This document shows, piece by piece, positions 1-8,176 of a stretch of DNA of 64,000 bases. Within the stretch, counting starts at the first letter, position 1. Every line of letters begins with the position of its first letter. The DNA comes from Parachlamydia acanthamoebae (GTDB lineage: Bacteria; Chlamydiota; Chlamydiia; Chlamydiales; Parachlamydiaceae), in assembly GCF_000875975.1 (NCBI RefSeq), contig NZ_BAWW01000066.1, positions 124,001 through 188,000 of the forward strand, read 5' to 3'. Made by a program: the position numbers and the translations under genes. The notes beneath the pieces are model-generated. The model worked only from the letters and a program-made list of their open reading frames with translations. It did no database searches and was not told the origin of the DNA.

Positions 1-1
1 T

Positions 2-127
2 GAGGAGCATTTTGGAGTAATTTCGAGGTTTTTGCCTAGGAAGATTCATGCCATTACTCCAGAAGGATTTGAAATTAAAGTCTTCGGATTTCTTATTGCA
101 GCTGCAACAAACTCCCTAACAAATTAG
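2..127 (+). pseudogene. C-terminal tail of a probable transposase (5' end outside window)
   Basis: An open frame runs in from the left edge and ends at the TAG at 125-127. The 41 residues read EEHFGVISRFLPRKIHAITP... and end in FLIAAATNSLTN. The Arg/Lys-rich stretch followed by a hydrophobic tail resembles the C-terminus of DDE-type transposases, and the fragment sits against other insertion-sequence debris. The family assignment is tentative. Whether the full gene is intact to the left cannot be seen. Confidence 0.4.
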
Positions 128-218
128 TTATTTGCAACTTACATTAATTAACTTATAACTTAACGCGATATTCGCAATTTCCTTCGAGACTATCCATTTT
201 TTTGTATACCCTAGAATG

Positions 219-244
219 GGTGGTCCTAAACATGTAATGCTGAA
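219..244 (+). repeat. Left terminal inverted repeat of the IS1-family element
   Basis: The 26 bases pair with the reverse complement of 1012-1037, with 21 of 26 identical. The core GTCCTAAA is shared exactly. Confidence 0.85.
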
Positions 245-297
245 CTTAAATTTTATTGACTTTTCAGTGATAAAAGTCTTTCCTATTTGGGTCTTAC

Positions 298-1041
298 TTG
301 GAGATTTACAAGACTTTGACTTGCCCAACCTGTACCTCGACGACGATCAAAAAGAATGGCCATATCCACAATGGAAAACAAAATCATCAGTGTCTTAAAT
401 GTGGGCGTCAGTTTGTCATAGACCCCCAAAACAAAATTATTAGCGAAGAGAGACGGGGTTTAATTCGTCAGTCACTTTTAGAACGGGTTTCATTAGAGGG
501 CATTTGTCGAATTTTTACCGTCAGTATGCCGTGGCTTTTGCAATTCTCATTAATGAAATTGTTGAGGATTTACCAGAGAACTTAAATGCCACAGTAACTA
601 ACACAGAAGAGTTCGAAGTTGCCGTTATTGAATTGGATGAACAGTGGAGCTATGTCGGGAGCAAGAATAATCAGCAATGGCTTTGGCTAGCTTTTCACTT
701 ACCTACACGACAAGTTTTAGCGATGCATGTGGGTAAATGCACACGAAAAGATGCTGAATGCTTGCTGAGAAAATTACCCGAAGACTTAAAAAAAAGCCAT
801 CTTTTATACAGATAAATTCTCAGTGTACTATGAAGTTGTTCCTTGGATACAACACCGCCCAGTCGGAAAGGAGTCAGGAAAAACAAGCTACATTGAAAGA
901 TTTAATAATACGCTCAGACAAAGATGTGCACGACTTGTAAGAAAAACGCTATCATTCTCAAAGAAACTTGCAAATTATGTCTGGACATCAAATATTTTAT
1001 TTGTGATTACAATCAACATCACATATTTAGGACTACCCTAG
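298..1041 (+). pseudogene. IS1-family transposase, frameshifted
   Basis: The TTG-started frame 298-585 has the InsA-like zinc ribbon (CPTC...CLKC) and an HTH (GICRIFTVSMPWLL). The sequence continues one frame over as INEIVEDLPENLNA...ELDEQWSYVGSK (InsB DDE region) up to 815. It returns to the first frame as FYTDKFSVYYEVVP...SLSFSKKLANYVW, the conserved IS1 C-terminus. The first switch lies near 545-551. The second is at the A8 run 788-795. IS1 uses one programmed -1 shift, but two shifts in opposite directions make decay more likely than a functional product. Slippage on the A8 run is the alternative reading. Confidence 0.8.
1012..1037 (-). repeat. Right terminal inverted repeat of the IS1-family element
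   Basis: This is the reverse-complement partner of 219-244. The stop codon of the transposase frame (TAG, 1039-1041) lies just outside the repeat, in the duplicated target site. Confidence 0.85.
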
Positions 1042-1173
1042 AATGAATATAAAAACTTATGTTATTTTGAAATTTCTACCTTAATGGATCTAGGCAAGTT
1101 TGGTTTATCCTAAAAATATATGTCTTCCATCTAAGAGCTTGTTGACAAACCTAATTCGATAAGCGTTTTAACA

Positions 1174-1650
1174 TTAATTTGACATCGCCAAGTAAATGAA
1201 AGCTTCTGTAGTAATAGTCCGATATTCGTAATCCTTACTCATATTCGTAATCCTTACTCAGCCTTCTATATCTACCAAGCCATGTAAATGTTCGTTCAAC
1301 GACCCATATTGAATTGCTTACCCGTCCTTTTAACTACTTGAGGATCAATTCTATAGTTTCTTGTATAAGCTTGAGTGAAAGGTCCATCATAACCATCCTA
1401 CCCAAATAATTTTAAGTTTTCTTTTGGGATTTTTCCAACTATCGAGGATGCCGAAGAGTCCTTTTCTTATCACTGTAACAAATGTTTTAATTAAAAGCCC
1501 TTGAGTATCAACCAATATATGGCGTTTTTTTCCTTTAATTTTCTTTCCCGCATCATAGCCAACAAAGCCCCCTTTCAGTCGTTTTAACTGATTGGCTGTC
1601 AACAATACCTGCAGAGAGATCTTCATTTCTTCCAAAATTTATTGATTATC
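1174..1650 (-). pseudogene. IS5-family transposase remnant
   Basis: Read on the minus strand, three frames together give the IS5 signature. They are SAGIVDSQSVKTTE (near 1625-1570), GYDAGKKIKGKKRHILVDTQGLL (about 1560-1490) and VVERTFTWLGRYRRLSKDYEY (about 1305-1225), then TTEAFIYLAMSN before the TAA at 1174-1176. A frameshift lies in the G run near 1571-1576. The 19-bp tandem duplication at 1222-1259 adds an in-frame stop. The N-terminal third is absent. Confidence 0.75.
1222..1259. repeat. 19-bp perfect tandem duplication inside the IS5 remnant
   Basis: Bases 1222-1240 are repeated exactly at 1241-1259. Removing one copy restores the C-terminal reading frame of the transposase (SKDYEYRTITTEAFIYLAMSN), so the duplication is a secondary, inactivating mutation. 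Confidence 0.9.
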
Positions 1651-1967
1651 CTAATATAGCTAAATTTTGGGATTTGTCAACAAGCTCTAACAAAGTCAAT
1701 TTTCAAAAAAATCACAACTAAAATCCATTTTAAAACCACAATTTAAAATGTTTATTAATAGCCGTTAGATAAAATTGAAATCTTCAATCTTAACCTAACG
1801 AACACAAAGTTAATAATTTAAGATTGCGTTTTATATACTTTTGTAGTATTATTTTTTTCAAATATTTCACATTTCTATTGCTACTCTATTATATCTTAAA
1901 ATTCCCACACAAAAACGATTCCTTTTTTATTAAACATTATTACTTAACATAATTTTAAAAAAAATTT

Positions 1968-3542
1968 ATGAATAATATCACATCATCTCAAGATGCTCTT
2001 TCGATTCGTTCGGAAGGAGCAACACGCGAAACATCTATTTTGGATGAAACAAAAACCTTCAAAACATCTATTAATGATTTACCCGTTGAAGTTATTCAAC
2101 ACATTCTTCTTTTTTCAAGAGAAAGTCTTCCACATACAAGCTTAGTCAACAGAGAATGGCATGCTATCTCTATGGATACGCTCCCAATCATCAATCAAAT
2201 AAACAATAAAGAAATCGCATTTTTTATTGACGTTTTGAGTAAAGAATTAAAATCTGAAAAAAATATAAAAACATTGGCTAATATTATCGCTGTTAGCACT
2301 GGTATTTTTTTTGAATACAATGAAGACTTGTCTCTAGAAATTCTTAGTGGAAGATCTGGCGAGAAAATACTTTTAAAAAGCTACTATAATAACAATAAAT
2401 TTATAAGACAAGTAGCAGATGAAATACAAAAGCTACCACCTGAATCGGATTCAAATGAGTTCCAAATTGCATTCAGTCGATTAAAAGGACTATCAAGTCT
2501 TTTTGATCCTATCCTTAAACAATTTGAAGTAGAAAAAAAAGAAATAAATAAATTCGTTTCGTTACTACAAGAAGCTTTTGGAAAAAAAACTGAAATCGCT
2601 GAAATGTATAAAAAATATCTTTCCGACGTGAATGATCAATTAATAGGTTCCGCAAGAAATAAAAAATTTATCAGGGATGCGGCAAAAATGTTGATTAATG
2701 CTGATTTGACAAAGAGCAATTTTCAAAGTCTATATGCTTTGTTAAAATCTGAAAACTTTTCAAATCAATTTGATACATTATCATATGTAACTACAATTTG
2801 TTTACATTTGTATTCTTTATGTGATTCAGAATTAGAAAAAGTTTTGCATTCTTTGGGGAATGATTGTTCTATTTCAAATTCACTTGCTATAGAATTAGCT
2901 ATAAAAATTGTGAAAAGACTGAACAAAAGCAAAAAAACTCAACGTACTTATAACGATGAAATTAAATCAGATTACAAATCCGTTATCACAAACAGGCTAA
3001 AGAATTTAAAAAATTTTAATGATCTCGCCCTTGTTTTAAATGGAATTTATTCCAAAAAAAATAAGTGTATTTTTGTAGAAGCAATTGTAGATATTTATAA
3101 TGATCGCAAAAACATTACTTCAACTTCCATTCCTGATACCCTTTCTCGGAATTGGCACAGGTTATTTGAAAATAATGGTGAATTTTTAACTGTTTTTCAA
3201 CTAATTAAAACGATGAAAACCGAAGCTAAAGACCCCACCATTCTTTCAGTTGCTACATACTTGGCTTCAATCGACTTACTTGACGAAATTGAAGATATCC
3301 TCAATCTCGCGAGCGAGATAAAACCCCCTCCAGAGGATTTTTCACCTTGGGCTCATCAACTCAAAAATACGGTCTTGTATCAAGTTGCGAAAATCTTACA
3401 CGAAAGAAAACAACCCGAAAAGGCGCTTGAATTTGCAAAGAAAATTTCCGAGGAAGATCTTAGAAAAGAAGCGATAAAACTAGTTAAAGAAAGAAAGAGC
3501 GTCATTAAAAAAGTTAAAGGCCTTTTTAAAAAAAACAACTAA
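1968..3542 (+). CDS. F-box domain protein, predicted host-directed effector
   Basis: The protein has 524 residues. Residues 35-75 (INDLPVEVIQHILLFS...SLVNREWHAISMD) match the F-box, the eukaryotic module that binds Skp1 in SCF ubiquitin ligases. The remaining 450 residues are mostly helical, charged and Lys/Glu-rich. They end in a basic tail with TPR-like helices (ILHERKQPEKALEFAKKI), and no known substrate-binding repeat was recognised. There is no signal peptide, so delivery into the host would need type III secretion; that is inferred. F-box proteins are known from amoeba-associated chlamydiae. The gene is AT-richer than its neighbours, has a poor Shine-Dalgarno sequence and stands alone between IS debris and a hairpin. 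Confidence 0.75.
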   Translation: MNNITSSQDALSIRSEGATRETSILDETKTFKTSINDLPVEVIQHILLFSRESLPHTSLVNREWHAISMDTLPIINQINNKEIAFFIDVLSKELKSEKNIKTLANIIAVSTGIFFEYNEDLSLEILSGRSGEKILLKSYYNNNKFIRQVADEIQKLPPESDSNEFQIAFSRLKGLSSLFDPILKQFEVEKKEINKFVSLLQEAFGKKTEIAEMYKKYLSDVNDQLIGSARNKKFIRDAAKMLINADLTKSNFQSLYALLKSENFSNQFDTLSYVTTICLHLYSLCDSELEKVLHSLGNDCSISNSLAIELAIKIVKRLNKSKKTQRTYNDEIKSDYKSVITNRLKNLKNFNDLALVLNGIYSKKNKCIFVEAIVDIYNDRKNITSTSIPDTLSRNWHRLFENNGEFLTVFQLIKTMKTEAKDPTILSVATYLASIDLLDEIEDILNLASEIKPPPEDFSPWAHQLKNTVLYQVAKILHERKQPEKALEFAKKISEEDLRKEAIKLVKERKSVIKKVKGLFKKNN

Positions 3543-3573
3543 CTAAAAAACGATCTCTTGTCCTTTCTTATCT

Positions 3574-3604
3574 AAGTGATGCAACATTTCCTGTTGCATC
3601 ACTT
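3574..3604 (+). terminator. Hairpin after the F-box gene
   Basis: A 13-bp perfect stem (3574-3586 with 3592-3604) closes a 5-base loop, 32 bases after the F-box stop codon. There is no T-run after it, so a classical intrinsic terminator is not proven. The outer arms AAGTGATGC and ATCACTT recur in the hairpin at 5325-5354. Confidence 0.55.
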
Positions 3605-3696
3605 GATACTACGATTTACTATTACCTGGTATGATCTGAATAATATCACGAATACTTATATTTTTAATCTAAAACAACAGCCTGTGAGAATATTAA

Positions 3697-5316
3697 ATGC
3701 TTACTTTATCAAAAAAATTTCATCAAAGCCAGGATTACCTTGCCCTAGGCTACAAGCCCGTCTTCAATCCAACAAAGAACAAACTGACTTTTCGAAAAAA
3801 GTGCAAGACTCACGATATTTCCAATTTAAAAATGATGGTAGCCAAGATAAATGCCTTAACAAAACCTATTTTCACGGACATAGAATCTTATCGTACCTGC
3901 CATGCTAATATCAAATCGATTAATAAAAAAATTGATCGTCGCAATAACAAAATTCATATAAAAGTTGCGCATGTTTTTGTTAAAGCGGTCACTTTTGGAA
4001 GACGTGGAATAAAAACTGATCGCATCCGGTTAAAAGAATTCAATCAGAATTTAAAGCCTCTTTCTGTAGAGCTAAAAAATAGAATTTGGGCGGTGCACGC
4101 CACAAAATACCTTTCTGATGATGGGATTTTACACCCTTTTACTGAGCCTGCCGCAACATTTGCAAATCCATCTAAAAGCGAAAAAGCACTTCCTGCTATT
4201 TCGAATACGATTCACTTTGCTCTTGGAGAACTTGTCCGTCCTCATAAAGGCGGCTCATGGGATTCCCGCACAATGGCTGTAGTGACCCCTCTCAGTACAA
4301 TTATTGATCAAGCAGTAAATGTGTTTGCTCATGATACCTTTATCACGGGAAATTGGGCATTAAAACCTGAATCTATAGTACTAATACCAGAAGAGGATGA
4401 TACTCCAGAGTGGCAAGATCCTCCATTTACCATCATTCGCTACAAAAAAAGTGAAAAAACTTTAAGAAAAGCAATTGATGACATCATAAAAGACCAAGGC
4501 GGATTGTCTTTCAGAATGCAAAATCAAAGCGTTCTGCTTGGAAGCTACGCCATGTTAGATAATGATATCAACATTAACACAGAGTCTTTTTTTGAAAATC
4601 TTTTGCAGGAATATGAAGGAAAGCTATCTTTTGGGGATCATACCCACTCTTCAACCGGAGATGCATATGCACTAGGAATGATGAGACAGATCAGCGGTTT
4701 AATGATGGATGACCTTCTCAATGCGGATGAAGACTCACTATCGGAAATGTCTAGCGATCAGCGCTATGTCTATTATCGCATGCTAAGCTTTTTATATCGG
4801 AAAACCAAAAATAAATACTTTAGCTGTGAAGAACAAAAAAATTTCGAACAAACGATTCTAGATCAAGTAAAGACTGAATTGTATTCCGTAACAAGAGATG
4901 CGTTGAATTATCTATCTCCAGATTTTTTTAATAGTTTTACGGAGCAAGAACTCGACCAATTTATGCTTGAAAATCCAATATTATTCCAATTTTGCGAAAT
5001 GCAACAATTTAAAGGCTCATGGGCCTGTTGTCGATGGATGACCATAGGATATGAACGTGGTTTGAAAGAAGGACTTGATGAATTGATTGATAAAGGATTT
5101 TTATTGCAAGCAAAAGCAAAGCCTCCCCTCGCTAATCCCGTATTTATTATGCTCCTGAATAATCATATGAATAAGTATACAGATCGAGCAGAAGTTGTGA
5201 ATCATATTCTAAACCTGCAGGGCGTCAAATCATACAAAAAGAAATTAGGCTTTCTTGTAAGACTCGCATTAAAATCAATAGGTCTTCCTTTCCCCCGAAA
5301 AATAAAATTATCTTAA
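3697..5316 (+). CDS. Large protein of unknown function
   Basis: The protein has 539 residues and was not recognised. The N-terminus is basic and poorly structured. The middle holds a dense, probably globular block with NTIHFALGELVRPHKGGSW, AVVTPLSTIIDQ, FAHDTF and FGDHTHSSTGDAYALGMM, rich in His, Asp and Trp. No signal peptide or transmembrane segment is seen. It stands alone between two hairpins with the same outer arms. The size, basic N-terminus and accessory location fit a secreted effector, but this is only inference. An overlapping reading in another frame from 3576 is rejected. Confidence 0.6.
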   Translation: MLTLSKKFHQSQDYLALGYKPVFNPTKNKLTFRKKCKTHDISNLKMMVAKINALTKPIFTDIESYRTCHANIKSINKKIDRRNNKIHIKVAHVFVKAVTFGRRGIKTDRIRLKEFNQNLKPLSVELKNRIWAVHATKYLSDDGILHPFTEPAATFANPSKSEKALPAISNTIHFALGELVRPHKGGSWDSRTMAVVTPLSTIIDQAVNVFAHDTFITGNWALKPESIVLIPEEDDTPEWQDPPFTIIRYKKSEKTLRKAIDDIIKDQGGLSFRMQNQSVLLGSYAMLDNDININTESFFENLLQEYEGKLSFGDHTHSSTGDAYALGMMRQISGLMMDDLLNADEDSLSEMSSDQRYVYYRMLSFLYRKTKNKYFSCEEQKNFEQTILDQVKTELYSVTRDALNYLSPDFFNSFTEQELDQFMLENPILFQFCEMQQFKGSWACCRWMTIGYERGLKEGLDELIDKGFLLQAKAKPPLANPVFIMLLNNHMNKYTDRAEVVNHILNLQGVKSYKKKLGFLVRLALKSIGLPFPRKIKLS

Positions 5317-5324
5317 TTTATGTA

Positions 5325-5354
5325 AAGTGATGCGGCCTTTAGGCCGTATCACTT
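5325..5354. terminator. Hairpin between convergent genes
   Basis: A 13-bp stem (5325-5337 with 5342-5354, one G-T pair) has a TTTA loop. It sits 9 bases after the unknown 539-residue gene and overlaps the last codons of the convergent mutarotase gene, so it could serve both. There is no strong T-run. The outer arms match the hairpin at 3574-3604. Confidence 0.55.
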
Positions 5355-6227
5355 AGGATCTAAAATTTCGATTTCCACTTGAATAGAACTGACAGTCAAG
5401 TTCGGATGACGCGGATCTTGCGAGCTTAACGGTTCAATACAAACGAATGTGGCATTCTTTGGATGATAGAGCTGCCAAGAGTTTTCTTGTGAAATGCATT
5501 GATACCTCTTTTCCAAATAGTAACTCCCCGCGTCTAACAGAATTTTTCCAGCTCGAGGGTTCGGAAAAGGATAAAAAGTTGTGTCAATGTCGTCATCGGC
5601 GATCGGAATTAAAACCTCATTTTGTTCGTCCATTTGCCACCGAGGAGGCTTTTTTTCCCCATTCTCAATCACTTCCGATTGGATGCGAGAATGAACGACA
5701 CCTTTGCCTTGAGGTAAAGCATAGTAATAGTGCAGACCGACGAGCGAATCTGTATCACTCACGACCGAAAAATGTATTTTTAGTTCTTTTTGTGTAAGCT
5801 CAGCTTGAAAATGCATTTGAAAATTCTGTCCTTCCAAACTGGACAGCGTGACTCCCTTCCACTCATCATTTCCATTCAGTTTGGCATCCACCGTCGTTTC
5901 TGTAAATTCAGCCTTCCATGGAGCATAGCGTCCAATGCCGTGTGAAAAGGGCTCTTGCACTCCCGATTGTTTAACACGCGCAATATGAGGAAATAGGGAC
6001 TCATCTGCAATGAGCGGAATGGTTGCTGGTAATCTGCGGTGAAAGTGGGGTCCGATTAATGCTCCAAGCCCTGCAAAACGCTCTTCAAATAAATTTCGAG
6101 TGGATTGATCGATGACTTCAATTTCACCTTTTTTATAACTCGCCATATTCATTCCTTGTTCAGGAAGAAAAGTGACTTCTAAAGGGATCCCTTGTGAGGT
6201 GACATTTTTTAACACAATCTTTTGCAT
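5349..6227 (-). CDS. Aldose 1-epimerase (galactose mutarotase-like) family protein
   Basis: The protein has 292 residues. It interconverts, by family, the alpha and beta anomers of a sugar or sugar phosphate. The beta-sandwich pattern of the superfamily is visible: N-terminal strands, ALIGPHFHRRLP near residue 60, HGIGRYAPW near 95, and the late LHYYYALPQG. The sequence is divergent, and the substrate (glucose, galactose or a hexose 6-phosphate) cannot be told. It is the last gene of a minus-strand stretch and ends in the shared hairpin. Confidence 0.6.
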   Translation of the reverse strand: MQKIVLKNVTSQGIPLEVTFLPEQGMNMASYKKGEIEVIDQSTRNLFEERFAGLGALIGPHFHRRLPATIPLIADESLFPHIARVKQSGVQEPFSHGIGRYAPWKAEFTETTVDAKLNGNDEWKGVTLSSLEGQNFQMHFQAELTQKELKIHFSVVSDTDSLVGLHYYYALPQGKGVVHSRIQSEVIENGEKKPPRWQMDEQNEVLIPIADDDIDTTFYPFPNPRAGKILLDAGSYYLEKRYQCISQENSWQLYHPKNATFVCIEPLSSQDPRHPNLTVSSIQVEIEILDPK

Positions 6228-6351
6228 ATTTCCATTTCCTTAAATCAGCTGAAGCAAATCACGACCCTGTTGAAAAGTCAATTGATGGACATTCTTTTAA
6301 AGAAAATGTTTTTTGTAAAGAAGAATGCTTTAGAAACAAGAATGGAAAAAT

Positions 6352-6825
6352 TTAGCGGCGAACAGCAGAAAATCCAAGGCACACGAAATAAATAAAAATT
6401 CCTAGAAGAACAATAGCCGAGAGACATTCTTTCACGGGGAATGCTTTTTGCAGATTGGCGTGGCGAGGATTAGAGGATTGAAACCAAACAAAGTGCTTTT
6501 TATTTTGTTCCTGCGCAATTTCTTGCTGCGCAGCCCATTCATTACGAAAGCGAAAAGAATCATCATAGGCTTCTTTTTTATAAAAAACCCCTTCAGACTC
6601 AAATTCGAAGGCAACCTTTAAAATATAGCGCTCCTCTCCCCATCCCACTAAATTTAGAATGGACCAAGGCTCTTCCTTAATCACCGACCACTCAATTTTT
6701 TCAGCTTGTGTCTTAGCATCTAGATGCGAGTAGTTATATAACTTATAAAGAGCCGTGCCACTAAAGAAAAAAGTGGGCAAGCCAATAATGAGCAGAAAAA
6801 TAAGCCATCCTTGATTTTTACGCAT
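6352..6825 (-). CDS. Small two-helix membrane protein, DUF3592-like
   Basis: The protein has 157 residues, with a transmembrane helix at residues 8-28, a soluble beta-rich domain (YILKVAFEFESEGVFYKKEAY) and a second helix near residues 133-153. The helix-soluble loop-helix plan resembles the DUF3592 family; this is a weak match by eye. It overlaps the end of the upstream pseudouridine synthase gene by 8 bases, so the two are probably co-transcribed. The function is unknown. Confidence 0.55.
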   Translation of the reverse strand: MRKNQGWLIFLLIIGLPTFFFSGTALYKLYNYSHLDAKTQAEKIEWSVIKEEPWSILNLVGWGEERYILKVAFEFESEGVFYKKEAYDDSFRFRNEWAAQQEIAQEQNKKHFVWFQSSNPRHANLQKAFPVKECLSAIVLLGIFIYFVCLGFSAVRR

Positions 6826-7669
6826 GGGTTTTTAAACACTGGTAAAATTTTTCGGGAATCGGAGAATCAAAAGACATCTCTTTTTTATAGATGGGATGTA
6901 CAAATCCTAAATGATGGGCATGTAAACATAACCGCTTAGTAATGTGACTTTCCCCTTCTCCCCCATATTTTTTGTCTCCCACAATCGGAAAACCGTGATC
7001 TTCGCAATGTACACGAATCTGATTTTTTTTGCCTGTTTCTAGCTTTAAGTTGAGCAGAGAAAAATGGGTCCGCGCTTCGACTGTCTTAAAATGAGTAATC
7101 GCTAATTCCCCTTTATCTGGATCTTGTGTCGAATGAACAACATATGCCTTATCCTCATAGAGATAGGATTGCCAAGTCCCCTCTTGCTGAGTCATTTTCC
7201 CATGCACAACCGCCGTATACTCGCGGTCGATGTCGTGGTCGGCAAACAACGCTTTCAACCCAAAAAAGGCCTCTTCAGTTAAAGCAAAAAGCATTACACC
7301 AGACGTATCTTGATCCAAACGATGGACAACATAAACTTTACGTGGTCGATAGCGTTCTTTTAAAAAAGCATGCGCGGTCTTGGCTTTATCAAAATTTGTT
7401 GCAACACTCAATAATCCTGCAGGTTTCTCGATCACAACTAAATGCGCATCTTCATAGAGAATAGGCACCTTTTCTTTGCGCGCTTTTCTAACGCCGAGAG
7501 AAATGGTTTGACCAGCTTCTAAAGGTGTCGAAGCAATTTTAACGATCTGATCATCCACAAAAATGCGCCCATGCTTTAGCCATTCGCGAAGTGTCGTTTT
7601 GGAGCTATTGGGTGATAATTTCGCTAATGCGTCAAGAGCATTTAATGGTTCTGAAAGTGTGTATTCCAT
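6818..7669 (-). CDS. RluA-family pseudouridine synthase
   Basis: The protein has 283 residues and converts specific uridines in rRNA or tRNA to pseudouridine. An N-terminal S4 RNA-binding domain (residues 15-55, TLREWLKHGRIFVDDQ) precedes the catalytic domain with HRLDQDTSGVMLFA, which holds the catalytic Asp. LKLETGKKNQIRVHCEDHG is the family's second conserved block. Which member it is (RluC or RluD type) cannot be decided by eye. It is the first gene of a two-gene unit. Confidence 0.88.
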   Translation of the reverse strand: MEYTLSEPLNALDALAKLSPNSSKTTLREWLKHGRIFVDDQIVKIASTPLEAGQTISLGVRKARKEKVPILYEDAHLVVIEKPAGLLSVATNFDKAKTAHAFLKERYRPRKVYVVHRLDQDTSGVMLFALTEEAFFGLKALFADHDIDREYTAVVHGKMTQQEGTWQSYLYEDKAYVVHSTQDPDKGELAITHFKTVEARTHFSLLNLKLETGKKNQIRVHCEDHGFPIVGDKKYGGEGESHITKRLCLHAHHLGFVHPIYKKEMSFDSPIPEKFYQCLKTHA

Positions 7670-7775
7670 AAATTTAAATCCTTAAAAACGGGTTAGTTTA
7701 TCACAAAATTTAATTTTGGGAAATAGAAGATCGCCTAGAAATCTTATTGTTAATTATCTGATTCCACTAGCTAAC

Positions 7776-7804
7776 TTGCGTAACAAAGTTTTTTTATGTA
7801 TAAT
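7776..7804 (+). promoter_or_regulatory. Strong sigma70/sigma66-type promoter
   Basis: TTGCGT (7776-7781) and TATAAT (7799-7804) are separated by exactly 17 bases. Transcription would start near 7811. The nearest gene in this direction is sufB, about 366 bases downstream, so this is either a long-leader promoter for the SUF operon or the promoter of a small RNA. Confidence 0.55.
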
Positions 7805-7810
7805 TCTCTC

Positions 7811-8176
7811 TGTAAAGCCAAAGATAATTTTATTTTATTAACAGAGGTGATTTAGCTATAAATACCCATATGAAGACTTAGCCCGACCGCAAAATATGTG
7901 GAAAATGACAAGCAGAATATGGGGAACATGTGGTATTTTTTGCTCTAAGAGATAGAATTTCCGATTGAGATCGACGAACAACTTCTTCACAAAAAGATGA
8001 GGCATCGCAACAATTGGTAGCCTTGAGAACTTCTTTTTGGATGACTTAGAGAAAAGTTTTTAATACAAAAATCAGATAAGCCAGTTTTGTTCATGTAATT
8101 GACAATAAAATGTTTATAATCTAGACTTCTTCACTCAAAAAATGTGCAGCGAAGAGTCGACGATATAGGAGCTAAA
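7811..8176 (+). other. Long leader or intergenic stretch upstream of sufB
   Basis: No convincing gene is seen. One frame is open for short pieces (YGEHVVFFALRDRISD near 7917-7964, then SSQKDEASQQLVALRTSFWMT) but is interrupted by stops and has no start with a ribosome site, so it may be a remnant. A TATAAT at 8115-8120 could be a second, nearer suf promoter, but no good -35 lies 16-18 bases upstream. Confidence 0.35.

Larger units (their letters stand above)
219..1037 (+). mobile_element. IS1-family insertion sequence, ends and target duplication intact
   Basis: The element is 819 bp. Imperfect 26-bp terminal inverted repeats lie at 219-244 and 1012-1037 (five mismatches) and begin GGT, as IS1 does. 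The 8-bp flank CTAGAATG is present at both 211-218 and 1038-1045, matching the 8-9 bp target duplications of IS1 transposition. A zinc-ribbon/HTH protein and a DDE domain are encoded inside but frameshifted. The exact borders are uncertain by 1-2 bp because the right repeat and the target duplication share bases. Confidence 0.85.
1135..1687 (-). mobile_element. Internally deleted IS5-family element
   Basis: Perfect inverted repeats of about 15 bp (GAGCTTGTTGACAAA) lie at 1135-1149 and 1673-1687. Each side is flanked by CTAA/TAA, consistent with the short TA-type duplications of IS5 relatives. The element is only 553 bp, shorter than complete IS5 elements, because the transposase N-terminus is missing. 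It is therefore a non-autonomous, decayed copy. Confidence 0.75.

Noticed and set aside
207-1045. 12-bp direct repeat TACCCTAGAATG read as a 12-bp target duplication
   Set aside because: Part of it belongs to the right inverted repeat. The 8-bp reading keeps both inverted repeats aligned and fits IS1.
8099-8120. TTGACA and TATAAT near the sufB start as one promoter
   Set aside because: The boxes are only 10 bases apart, too close for sigma70-type recognition. The TATAAT alone could still serve with a weak -35.
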